Source: Streptomyces sp. DH37 (GTDB taxonomy: Bacteria; Actinomycetota; Actinomycetes; Streptomycetales; Streptomycetaceae). Taken from it: DNA of 46,422 bases. Below, piece after piece: positions 14,378-21,961 of this stretch. The position numbers were made by a program, and so were the translations under genes. The notes under the pieces were generated by a model, which was not told where the DNA came from, searched no databases, and saw only the letters and a list, made by a program, of their open reading frames with translations. The stretch is taken from positions 1-46,422 of the forward strand of contig NZ_JARVKV010000056.1 in assembly GCF_029813835.1 (NCBI RefSeq). The letters are read 5' to 3'. Position 1 is the first letter of the stretch; every line of letters begins with the position of its first letter.

Positions 14378-15589
14378 TCAGCCGAGTCCGGCCAGCGCGG
14401 CGCGGACGGCCGCGAGGTCCGCGTCGGAGGCCAGGCCCGCGTGGTAGAGCCGCAGTTCGTCCGCTCCCAGCTCCCGGGCGTGCGCGGCGTCCTCAGCCAG
14501 CGCCGCCGGGCGCCCGCCCATGCCCTCGACCACCGTGAAGTTGGCGGCGAGCACGGTGGAGGGGGTGCGGTGCGGGCCGAACGGCGTGAGCACGGCCTCG
14601 CGCTCGGCGCCGTCCCCGGTGCACGGCAGCACCACCCCGTCGGCCAGGGCGAGCACGCCGGCGGGGTCCACGCCGACGTTGGCGCCGCAGCGGTGGGGCG
14701 CGGGATCGGCGTGCAGCAACACCCGGAATCCTTCGATCCGTTGGGCCTCGGCCGCCTTCCGGACGGCCCCGACGACCTCGTTTCGGAAAGCGCTCGCTAC
14801 CTGGTCGCGCCACCCCGCCGCGGCACCGGCGAGCTCCGGTCCGAGCAGCTTCCCCACCTCCTCCCACTCCTCCGCGCGCCCGCCGGCCGCGTCCGTCCGC
14901 TCCCCCGCCCACAGCGGCTCCAGGGCGCCGGTGACGGCGCGCCGCAGCCGCTCGGGTTCGGCGCCGTGCGCGGCGTACCCCGCCTCGCAGTCCGGGCAGA
15001 AGCACAGCGACATCAGGTACTGGCCGGCGCCGCCGAGCCGCACCCCGCCGGTCTTGTCGTGGGCGCTCAGGTGCCCCAGTCCGTACCAGCCGCAGGACTC
15101 CAGCTCCACTCCGCGCGCGCCGGGGCGTACGGCGGCCTCGGCGGCCAGGGAGGCGGCGTAGGCGCGCACCTCCCCGCGCGCGATGCAGGGGGCCCAGGGG
15201 TAGCGGTCGCCGTAGGCGTTGCGGACGGTCAGGCCGGGGTGCTCGGCCCCGAGCCGGGTGTTGTGGGCGAGGATCACCCAGGAGTGCACCTCCAGCCCGG
15301 CGTCGGCGAGGGAGGCCGCGGCCTCGCCGTACGGGTCGTCGCCCTCGACCCACTCCTGCGCGTACGGGCGCGGCCTCCGGCCCTCCCAGCGGGCCGGGTC
15401 CGCCGGGTAGTAGACGGCGGAGTGCCGGGCGGCGACGATCCGGTGGCGTGGGTGGCGCGGGGTGAGGGCACGGGTGGAGTGGTAGGCGGAGGCGAGGGTG
15501 ACCTGTTCGACGCCGAGGTCGGCGATCCGGCGGGCGGCGTCCGGGTCGCCGACGACGTCCCAGGGGTAGACGAAGGCGGAAGCGCGCAT
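14378..15589 (-). CDS. Uncharacterised Ala-rich protein, possible TIM-barrel glycosidase-like
   Basis: A 403-aa soluble protein with no signal peptide. It starts at ATG behind a clear AAGGAG 8 nt upstream. I do not recognise a named family. It opens with MRASAFVYPWDVVGDPDAARRIADLG, followed by alternating helix/strand segments like a TIM barrel. A C-x-C-x-x-C cluster (CFCPDC, about residues 207-212) suggests a metal site. GVELESCGWYGLGHLSAHDKTGG could be an active-site loop with an acidic residue. Such proteins recall hypothetical glycoside-hydrolase-like barrels, and the pectin cluster next door fits a sugar role. However, it has its own start and is not coupled to that cluster. Confidence 0.7.
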   Translation of the reverse strand: MRASAFVYPWDVVGDPDAARRIADLGVEQVTLASAYHSTRALTPRHPRHRIVAARHSAVYYPADPARWEGRRPRPYAQEWVEGDDPYGEAAASLADAGLEVHSWVILAHNTRLGAEHPGLTVRNAYGDRYPWAPCIARGEVRAYAASLAAEAAVRPGARGVELESCGWYGLGHLSAHDKTGGVRLGGAGQYLMSLCFCPDCEAGYAAHGAEPERLRRAVTGALEPLWAGERTDAAGGRAEEWEEVGKLLGPELAGAAAGWRDQVASAFRNEVVGAVRKAAEAQRIEGFRVLLHADPAPHRCGANVGVDPAGVLALADGVVLPCTGDGAEREAVLTPFGPHRTPSTVLAANFTVVEGMGGRPAALAEDAAHARELGADELRLYHAGLASDADLAAVRAALAGLG

Positions 15590-15888
15590 CGGCAGCTCCT
15601 TGGTGGCTGGTGGGGCCGTTCGGGCCGGCCGGGCGGACGAACGGCCGAACGGGGAGGGGACGGGCGAAGGTTAGATCAGCGGCGCGGGCGACGGCAGGGG
15701 TCTCCGGCCCGCCACGGTCGTCCATGATGGCGTCCGCGGTACGCGTCTGTGAACATGCGGCGGAGCCGGTCCGCCCCGCTCCACCGGGGCTGACCAGTGA
15801 GGCCGCGCCGCGAGGCCCCTTGACCGGCTTCGGCGGAACTCCTCGGTGCGCCCTCGCATGTGAATCCCGTTCACCGGTGGAGACGCCG
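15590..15888. other. Intergenic region without a convincing gene
   Basis: About 300 bases upstream of the 403-aa gene. Open frames here lack the strong third-position GC bias of the neighbours. It should contain the minus-strand promoter, which I could not define. A GTGAA-N5-TTCAC inverted repeat is at 15860-15874. Confidence 0.5.
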
Positions 15889-16334
15889 ATGCCCGCGCCC
15901 CGCACGGTCCCGCCCACCGGTGCCGCCGGCGTCGTCGGCACCCTGATGCGCGACCCGCCGCCGCCCCGCGGCTACGGGCCGCGGCTGCTGGACGCCCGCC
16001 CGGTGCAGGGCGCGCCGGACGCCGTCGTCACCGGTCCGTGCGACACCGCATCGGCTCCTGCTTCCCCGAACCCACCTCGGTGCGCATGCCTTCGGTCCGG
16101 ATGGGCCCGGCCGACGGGGCCCGCCTCCCGCACGCCGCACTGACCGCCGGCCCGCGCCCCGGGACGCCGGCCCCAGGACGACTCCGAGCCGTACGCGGCC
16201 GAACTCATCGCCGAACAGGGCGAACCCGGCCCGGACGACCCGGAGCACGCCTGCCCGGGCGGCGCGTTCCGCCCCCTTCCGGCCGCCTGGCAGGAAGGGG
16301 TCTGGACGTACTCCCGTTCGGGCATGATGACTCC
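15889..16334 (+). pseudogene. Decayed ORF with two apparent frameshifts
   Basis: Third-position GC bias moves between frames. From 15889 one frame reads MPAPRTVPPTGAAGVVGTLMRD. Around 16035 the bias shifts to another frame (HRIGSCFPEPTSVRM). From about 16177 it returns to the first frame (DDSEPYAAELIAEQG, then AFRPLPAAWQEGVWTYSRSG). Two compensating indels would join them, and the first frame has a TGA at 16141-16143 between the segments. The translated pieces look like genuine protein but I cannot name a family. Alternatives are sequencing errors or non-coding DNA that happens to be biased. Confidence 0.35.
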
Positions 16335-16388
16335 GAACGATCAAGGGCGGCCCTCCCCGCGGCGGCCGCCGACGGGGAGGGGTTCATC

Positions 16389-16661
16389 ATGGACATCGTC
16401 AGCTGGCTGGTGCTGGGGCTGGTCACGGGGGTCGTCGCCAAGATCCTGCTGCCGGGCCGCGACCCGGGCGGGCTGGTCGGCACGACGCTGATCGGCATCG
16501 TCGGGGCGTTCGTGGGCGGCTGGCTGTCGGCGACCTATCTGGACCGCCCGGTGGAGCGGGACTTCTACGACCCGGCGCTGTGGGTCTCGGCCGTCGCGGG
16601 CTCCCTGGTGCTGCTGATCGCCTACCGCCTGCTGTTCGGCCACTCGCGCCCGCCCCGCTGA
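16389..16661 (+). CDS. GlsB/YeaQ/YmgE-family membrane protein
   Basis: A 90-aa protein with three predicted membrane segments (WLVLGLVTGVVAKILL, GLVGTTLIGIVGAFVGGWL, WVSAVAGSLVLLIAYRLLF). The conserved LLPGRDPGGLVGTTLIGIVGAFVGG core is characteristic of this transglycosylase-associated / general-stress family. The ATG is preceded by GAGGGG. A GCCCGGC/GCCGGGC palindrome follows the stop at 16664-16677. The function of the family is only loosely defined (envelope stress). The next gene, TerD-like, is also stress-related. Confidence 0.88.
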   Translation: MDIVSWLVLGLVTGVVAKILLPGRDPGGLVGTTLIGIVGAFVGGWLSATYLDRPVERDFYDPALWVSAVAGSLVLLIAYRLLFGHSRPPR

Positions 16662-16731
16662 GCGCCCGGCGCCGGGCCCCGGACGGGCGAGGTAATGGAA
16701 CCGTAAAGCGAAGTCGTCCGTTATCCGGACC

Positions 16732-17919
16732 ATGACTGCAATGACTCCCGGTTCGAACCTCCCCCTGTCCGCGGCCCGCGTGGCGGTGGACGTCACCGCA
16801 CCGGTACGGCTCGACGTCTCCGGCCTGCTGATCGCCGCGGACGGCAAGGTGCGCTCCGACGAAGACTTCGTCTTCTACAACCAGCCGTCCGCGCCGGGGG
16901 TGGCCCACAGCTCCGCCGGCGGCTCCGACACCATCACCGTGGACACCGCGGCGGTGCCCGCCGACATCGAGAAGGTCGTGGTGACGGCGAGCCTCGACGC
17001 CCCGGGCGCCACCTTCTCCGGCACCGAGCCCACCGCGACCATGCGGGACGCGGGGAGCGGTGCGGTGGTGGCCACCTTCACCCCGCCCCGGCTGGGCGCG
17101 GAGACGGCGCTGGTGGTCGTCGAGGTGTACCGCAGGGGCGGCGCGTGGAAGGTCCGCGCGGTCGGCCAGGGGTACGCCGACGGGCTGGCGGGCATCGCCA
17201 CGGACTTCGGCGTGACGGTGGAGGAGCCCGCCGCGACCGCACCGGCGCCCACCGCTCCCCCCGCGACCGCGCCGGCTGCACCGCCGGCACCGGCCGCGCC
17301 GCCCGCCGCCGCGCCCGCCCCCGCTCCGGCCTCCGCCCCCGGGAAGATCAACCTGGACAAGGGCCGGGTCGACCTGCGGAAGCACGAGACCGTCTCCCTG
17401 GTCAAGGGCGGCAAGCCGCTGCTGACCTCGGTCCGGATGGGCCTGGGCTGGGAGCCCGCCTTCCGCGGCAAGAACGTCGACCTCGACGCGTCGGTCATCG
17501 CCTACGACGCCAATCGCAAGAAGATCGACAACTGCTACTTCGGCAAGCTCGCCATCCTGAACGGGGTGATCCAGCACTCCGGCGACAACCTCACCGGCGA
17601 GGGCGCGGGCGACGACGAGGCCATCACCGTCCACCTGGGCGGTCTGCCGCCCCAGGTGACGGGTCTGGTCTTCACGGTGAACTCCTTCTCCGGGCAGAAG
17701 TTCACCGAGGTCGCCAAGGCGTACTGCCGCCTGATGGACGCCGCCACCGGCGAGGAGCTGGTCCGTTTCGACCTGACCGGCTCCGAGCCGCGCACGGGCG
17801 TGCTGATGTGCAAGCTGATCCGCCAGTTCTCGGGCGAGTGGGAGATGACGGCGCTGGGCGACTACGTCGACTCCCGCACGGTCCGCGGCATGGTGAAGCC
17901 CGGCGGAGCGGCCCTGTAG
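16732..17919 (+). CDS. TerD-family protein with two domains
   Basis: A 395-aa cytoplasmic protein. The first TerD domain (about 1-165) contains the hallmark GKVRSDEDFVFYNQP, whose acidic residues and backbone bind Ca2+ in the family, and the matching DTITVDTAAVPADIEKVVVTASLD. An Ala/Pro/Thr linker of about 35 residues follows (about 165-203). The second domain (KINLDKG to the end) keeps the overall TerD pattern, with IDNCYFGKL and GLPPQVTGLVFTVNSFSGQKF, but lacks the DFVFYNQ motif. TerD proteins act in tellurite/stress and putative Ca2+ sensing at the membrane. No ter operon partners are adjacent. A second ATG lies at 16741; neither has a clear Shine-Dalgarno. Confidence 0.88.
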   Translation: MTAMTPGSNLPLSAARVAVDVTAPVRLDVSGLLIAADGKVRSDEDFVFYNQPSAPGVAHSSAGGSDTITVDTAAVPADIEKVVVTASLDAPGATFSGTEPTATMRDAGSGAVVATFTPPRLGAETALVVVEVYRRGGAWKVRAVGQGYADGLAGIATDFGVTVEEPAATAPAPTAPPATAPAAPPAPAAPPAAAPAPAPASAPGKINLDKGRVDLRKHETVSLVKGGKPLLTSVRMGLGWEPAFRGKNVDLDASVIAYDANRKKIDNCYFGKLAILNGVIQHSGDNLTGEGAGDDEAITVHLGGLPPQVTGLVFTVNSFSGQKFTEVAKAYCRLMDAATGEELVRFDLTGSEPRTGVLMCKLIRQFSGEWEMTALGDYVDSRTVRGMVKPGGAAL

Positions 17920-18245
17920 GGGACGGGCGGGCATCACACGGGGGAGCGGCGGAGGAGACCTCGAAGGAGACCGCGGAGGGAATCCCGGAGGAGTCGCGGA
18001 GGAGTCGCGGAGAAGCCGTGAAGGCCCTGCGCGGGGGCGGCGATCGCGCGTCCGGGCGGTCGGCGGGAGTGATATCCGTCGCATCCGCCGACGGGGTCGG
18101 CGCCCCCAACTCCCCGTACCGACGGGAATGTTCGCAGGTCAGCAGCCATTTCGGGCATTTGCGGAGCGATTGAGGTTTGAACCGCACAGGGGGAGGGAAA
18201 GCAGTGGGACCTGCCGATGTCATACCCAGCCCCTACGCTGGTTCC
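17920..18245. other. Intergenic region after the TerD gene
   Basis: No credible gene in these 326 bases. The first 90 bases are purine-rich with degenerate GGAG repeats, including GGAGGAGTCGC twice in tandem from about 17986. The rest is upstream sequence of the 63-aa gene. Confidence 0.5.
18234..18239 (+). promoter_or_regulatory. -10 box for a leaderless transcript
   Basis: TACGCT ends 6 nt before the ATG at 18246, which would place the transcription start at the start codon. There is no ribosome binding site between them. Confidence 0.5.
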
Positions 18246-18437
18246 ATGTCCACCACTCCCGAGCAAGGATCCCCGAGCCCCCAGCGCCAGACGCCCGCCC
18301 AGGCGAACGAGGCGCTCCGCGCCTTCGTACGCGCCCACGGAGACCGCCCCTGGTCCCGGGCGGAGCTGGCCGAGCTGGACCGGCTGCGGGCCCTGTGGCG
18401 GGCGGCCGAGCGGACCGGGATCACCACCGCGGCCTGA
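18246..18437 (+). CDS. Small conserved-looking protein, function unknown
   Basis: A 63-aa hydrophilic protein. A disordered Pro/Gln/Ser-rich N-terminal third is followed by an amphipathic helical segment (ANEALRAFVRAHGDRPWSRAELAELDRLRALWRAAER). ATG at 18246 was chosen because TACGCT stands 6 nt upstream, indicating a leaderless mRNA; an earlier in-frame ATG at 18177 has no supporting signal. It is followed by a 13-bp bidirectional hairpin. I do not recognise a family. Confidence 0.6.
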   Translation: MSTTPEQGSPSPQRQTPAQANEALRAFVRAHGDRPWSRAELAELDRLRALWRAAERTGITTAA

Positions 18438-18454
18438 GACCGCGCATGACCGAG

Positions 18455-18483
18455 GGCCCGCGGGAGGTGACCTCCCGCGGGCC
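18455..18483. terminator. Bidirectional terminator hairpin
   Basis: A perfect 13-bp stem (18455-18467 with 18471-18483) and a TGA loop between convergent genes. It should serve both the 63-aa gene and the PhoX-type gene. Confidence 0.85.
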
Positions 18484-18519
18484 GCGTCACGCGGTACCGC
18501 AACCGCCGGCGGCGGCGCC

Positions 18520-19995
18520 TCAGGGGCGCCGCCAGGGGCCGGTGATCGCGAGCAGGATGCCCGGCTCCTGGATCCCGGCGAACAGCGTCCGGCCGTCCCC
18601 TGAGAAGCAGACCCCGGCGAACTCGCTGTACTCCGGCTCCTCCGGCGTGCCGATGTTCACCTCGTTGCGCGCCAGGGGGAAGACCCGGCCGCGGTCGTCG
18701 GCGGCCATCAGGTGCTGGAACCCCTCGCCGTCCTCGGCGATGATCACCCCGCCGTGGGGCGAGACCGTGATGTTGTCCGGGCCGTCGAGGCCGCCGGGGG
18801 CCAGCGGGTCGCGGTTGACGCCGAAGCGCAGCTTGAGGGTGAGGGTCCGGCGCCGGGGGTCGTAGAACCACACCTGGCCGTCGTGGGGCTCCCCCGGGCT
18901 GTCCTCGTCGCGGGCGTAGGAGGCCACCACGTACGCGCCGCCGTCGGCCCACCACATGCCCTCCAGCTTGCGGGCGCGGGTCACCTCGCTCCCGGTGAAC
19001 TGCCTGCGGACGGGCACCTCGCGGGCGTCGCGGTCGGGGACGTCCACCCAGTCCACCCCGTAGACCGTGCCGGGCCGCACCGCGCGGGAGAGGTCGTCGA
19101 CGAACCGGCCGCCGGAGTCGAAGCAGCGGAACGCCTGGAGGGTGCCCGCGTCGTCGGCGAGCGAGCGCAGCATCCCCCGCCCGTGCCGGAAGCCGTGCGG
19201 CGGCACCCACCGGAACAGCAGGCCGTTGGGGTCGGAGTCGTCCTCCGTCAGGTACATGTGGCCGCGCCGGGGGTCCACGACGACGGCCTCGTGGTCGAAG
19301 CGGCCCAGCGCCTTGATCGGCTTCGGGTCGCGGTTGGCGCGCCGGTCGTGCGGGTCGACCTCGAAGACGTATCCGTGGTCGCGGGTCATCCCGTTCTCCC
19401 CGGCCCGGTCGGAGTTCTCCTCGCAGGTCAGCCAGGTGCCCCAGGGGGTGACCCCGCCCGCGCAGTTGGTGGAGGTGCCCGCGATGCCCACCCACTCGGC
19501 GAGCTTCTCCCCCTCGCGCGAGACCTCCACGACCGTGCAGCCGCCCGCGGCGGCCGGATCGTAGACCAGGCCCTCGGCGAGCGGCACGGGGTGCTCCCAG
19601 CCGCCGCGGGGCCCCTTCAGCTCGTGGTTGTTGACCAGCAGCGTCCTGCCCCGCGGCCCGTCGAAGGCCGCGGTGCCGTCGTGCTTGGCGGGGGTGTACT
19701 CGCCGGTCTCCAGCCGGGTGACGCCGCAGTGCGTGAGGACGCGGTACGAGAAGCCCGCCGGCAGGGCGAGGATCCCCTCGGGGTCGGGCACCAGCGGACC
19801 GTGGCCCCGCGGCCCGTCGCCGCCCTCCCGCCCGTCGTGGTCGTCACGGCTGTCACGGCCGTCACCGCCCTGGGCGCCGAACGCGCCCGAGGTGCCGGCC
19901 AGGAAGCCCACACTGCCCGTGAGGGCGATCCCGGCCCCGGCCACGACCGACCGCCTGGTGAGGTCTGTGCGGCTGACTCCGCTGCTGGTCGGCAT
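18520..19995 (-). CDS. PhoX-family (DUF839) Tat-exported phosphatase
   Basis: A 491-aa secreted phosphatase of the PhoX/DUF839 beta-propeller type, releasing phosphate from organic esters outside the cell. A Tat signal is present (TDLTRRSVVAGAG, hydrophobic stretch, then AFGAQ). An Asp/Gly-rich linker follows, then propeller motifs TLLVNNHEL, TSTNCAGGVTPWGTWLTCEEN, GRFDHEAVVVDPRRGHMYLTEDDSD, DGPDNITVSPHGGVIIAEDGEG and EFAGVCFSGDGRTLFAGIQEPG. The acidic residues and the Cys pair around TNCAGG...TCEEN are typical. ATG at 19995 has GGGAGAG upstream. PHO-box-like repeats lie 53-85 nt upstream of the start, supporting control by PhoP. Confidence 0.88.
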   Translation of the reverse strand: MPTSSGVSRTDLTRRSVVAGAGIALTGSVGFLAGTSGAFGAQGGDGRDSRDDHDGREGGDGPRGHGPLVPDPEGILALPAGFSYRVLTHCGVTRLETGEYTPAKHDGTAAFDGPRGRTLLVNNHELKGPRGGWEHPVPLAEGLVYDPAAAGGCTVVEVSREGEKLAEWVGIAGTSTNCAGGVTPWGTWLTCEENSDRAGENGMTRDHGYVFEVDPHDRRANRDPKPIKALGRFDHEAVVVDPRRGHMYLTEDDSDPNGLLFRWVPPHGFRHGRGMLRSLADDAGTLQAFRCFDSGGRFVDDLSRAVRPGTVYGVDWVDVPDRDAREVPVRRQFTGSEVTRARKLEGMWWADGGAYVVASYARDEDSPGEPHDGQVWFYDPRRRTLTLKLRFGVNRDPLAPGGLDGPDNITVSPHGGVIIAEDGEGFQHLMAADDRGRVFPLARNEVNIGTPEEPEYSEFAGVCFSGDGRTLFAGIQEPGILLAITGPWRRP

Positions 19996-20047
19996 CGTCT
20001 CTCCCGTCGGCTCTGCGCGATGGCACGATGCCGACCACGATCCCGCC

Positions 20048-20080
20048 CTCCGGCGAACGCGGGTTGAACGCGGTCCGAAC
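20048..20080 (-). promoter_or_regulatory. Three-unit PHO-box-like repeat upstream of the PhoX-type gene
   Basis: Read on the minus strand, three tandem 11-nt units all start with GTTC: GTTCGGACCGC, GTTCAACCCGC and GTTCGCCGGAG. Streptomyces PhoP boxes are made of 11-nt direct repeats starting with GTTCACC; units two and three match 6 of 7 core positions. The site is 53-85 nt upstream of a phosphatase start codon and just past the stop of the adjacent gene. Confidence 0.65.
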
Positions 20081-20088
20081 CGGTCGGT

Positions 20089-21669
20089 TCAGCCGCGCGA
20101 CCGCGCCCTGTACGCCGCCTTGCGGGCGTCCTTCGCCGCCTTGCGGTCGGGGTGCACGCGGCTCATCGCCTCCAGCACCTCCCCGGTCGCCGGGTGGTCG
20201 ACGCGCCACGCCTTGTCGAAGAAGCCGCTGTGCTGGTCGACCAGGCCGCGCACCAGCTCGCGCAGCTCGTCCGACTCGCCCCCGTCCCCCTCGGTGGCCA
20301 GCTGGGCGGCCAGGGTGTCCACGGTCAGCCAGAAGACCATCTCCTCCGACGGCGCCGGCACGTCGGCGAAGCCGCGCTCGGAGAGCCACACCCGGGCCAG
20401 TCCGCCCAGGTGGCCGTCGTCGAGGACCTCGCGCAGGGCGGGCTCGGCCTCCGCGCCGGTGAGCGAGAGGGCCTGCTGGCAGGCCAGACGGCGGCGCGGC
20501 GCGTCCCGGTCGTCGCCGCGGGCGGCGGCGAGGAGTTCGCGGGCGGCGTCCAGGGGGGCGCGCCGGGCGAGCCACAGCTCGATCTCGGAGCGGGCGGCCT
20601 CCTCGCCGTGGCCGGGCAGGGCGGCCAGCAGCGTCCCGGCGCTCTCCTCCGCCAGGTCGCCCACGACCGGGGCGTGGACGCCGGCCTCCAGCATCCGCTG
20701 CCGCACGCCGTACAGGCCGAGCGGGGTCAGGCGGACCATGCCGTAGCGGGCCACGTCCTCCTCGCCGAGGTCGTCCGCCCCGTCGAGGTCGTCCAGGACC
20801 GCGGAGTCGCCGGGGGCGTTCCCGTCGACCTCCTCGATCAGGGCGGTGTCCACGGGCCGGTAGGCGATGATCCCGGTCGGTTCCAGCACCCGGAACTGCT
20901 CGTCCAGCTTCACCATCGTCACCGAGACGTCCTCCAGGACGGAGTCGGTGGGGTGGTCCATGTCCTCGGGGACGACCATCGAGGCGGCGAGCACCGGCAG
21001 CGGCACCATCGCCCCGGCCGCCACGGCGGGGTCGGTGGCGGTCAGGACGTAGAGGTTGCCCAGTGCGCCGTCGAGGAAGTCGGCCTCCTCCTCCGGGTCC
21101 CAGTCGAGCGCGTCGAGGTCGAGGGAGTCGGGGTCGGTCCGGCCCTCCCCGTCGGCGCCGCCCGGTTCGCCGAGCAGGTCCTCCAGGGCGGGGGTGGCGG
21201 CGTCGGCGAGCGCCGCCTCCAGGCCGCCGCGCCAGACGTCCAGGACGTCGGCGGGGCCGCCCCCGGTCAGCAGGGACAGCTCCTCGCCGGGGACCGCCGT
21301 GCCGTCGCCGTCCCCGGCGTCCGCTGCGTCCTCGCCCTCGGCGTCCCCGGCGTCCGCTGCGTCCGCTGCGTCCTCAGGGTTCTCGGGGTCCTCGTGGACC
21401 TCCAGCAGACCGGTGTCCAGAGCCGTGTCCCACGCCCACGCGGCCTGCGCCGTCCCGTCCTCGTCCCCGTCGAGACCGAGGTGGGCCGCGGCCTCCGCCA
21501 GCCGCTCGGCGGACAGCTCGCCCCCGGCTCCGACCCGGACGCCCTCCCCCGCCCAGCGCGCGAGCCGGGCGGCCCGGGACAGCAGCGGCGAGGCCAGTGC
21601 GTCCCGCGCCAGTTCGGCTTCGGCGGGCAGCCGTACGGGCGGCACGGTGGGACGGTCGTCACCGGTCAT
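20089..21669 (-). CDS. Uncharacterised acidic 526-aa protein
   Basis: A 526-aa soluble protein with no signal peptide or membrane segment. The N-terminal part (MTGDDRPTVPPVRLPAEAELARDALASPLLSRAARLARWAGEG) looks helical. An acidic low-complexity stretch (about residues 95-130, repeated Asp-Ala-Ala/Gly-Asp units from short DNA repeats near 21296-21375) separates it from the rest. The mid part contains RYGMVRLTPLGLYGVRQRMLEAG, which resembles a winged-helix-like segment. The C-terminal HSGFFDKAWRVDHPATGEVLEAMSRVHPDRKAAKDARKAAYRAR is basic. Similar proteins are, in my memory, common but unnamed in Streptomyces. It is divergent from the nuclease gene. Confidence 0.75.
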   Translation of the reverse strand: MTGDDRPTVPPVRLPAEAELARDALASPLLSRAARLARWAGEGVRVGAGGELSAERLAEAAAHLGLDGDEDGTAQAAWAWDTALDTGLLEVHEDPENPEDAADAADAGDAEGEDAADAGDGDGTAVPGEELSLLTGGGPADVLDVWRGGLEAALADAATPALEDLLGEPGGADGEGRTDPDSLDLDALDWDPEEEADFLDGALGNLYVLTATDPAVAAGAMVPLPVLAASMVVPEDMDHPTDSVLEDVSVTMVKLDEQFRVLEPTGIIAYRPVDTALIEEVDGNAPGDSAVLDDLDGADDLGEEDVARYGMVRLTPLGLYGVRQRMLEAGVHAPVVGDLAEESAGTLLAALPGHGEEAARSEIELWLARRAPLDAARELLAAARGDDRDAPRRRLACQQALSLTGAEAEPALREVLDDGHLGGLARVWLSERGFADVPAPSEEMVFWLTVDTLAAQLATEGDGGESDELRELVRGLVDQHSGFFDKAWRVDHPATGEVLEAMSRVHPDRKAAKDARKAAYRARSRG

Positions 21670-21744
21670 GGGTGAGGTGCTCCTGGGTGAGACGGGCGGT
21701 CGGGTCGCTGCCCCAGCGTAGACGGCTTCCGCTTCCGCCGCCCG

Positions 21745-21777
21745 GTTCACCGGACCTTCCACCGGCGTACACCGGGA
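21745..21777 (+). promoter_or_regulatory. PHO-box-like repeats upstream of the nuclease gene
   Basis: Three 11-nt steps: GTTCACCGGAC (exact GTTCACC core), CTTCCACCGGC (weak) and GTACACCGGGA (6 of 7 core). A TTGACA -35 box follows at 21782-21787, with a possible -10 CACGTT at 21806-21811. The order (PhoP site just upstream of the -35) is that of activated pho promoters. Confidence 0.5.
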
Positions 21778-21961
21778 CCGCTTGACAAGCACCTGACCAG
21801 GGCGGCACGTTACGCGCGTAGAAATCGCACAGTGCGAACCACGGGCCGTGCGACCCCGGCACCGCCGGTGCCGGGCGGGCCGCCAACGGCCCCGCCCGGC
21901 AACACCCTTCAGCCTCCCCCCAGCACGTCCAGCACCCACAGCACCGTCCCGGAGGGACCCC

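Noticed and set aside
14763..14806. Second GAAAGCGCT LacI-like site
   Set aside because: It lies inside the coding sequence of the 403-aa gene and lacks the symmetric second half.
15972..16325. Antisense 117-aa open frame over the decayed ORF
   Set aside because: It has low-complexity composition and no domain; the plus-strand segments have stronger coding bias.
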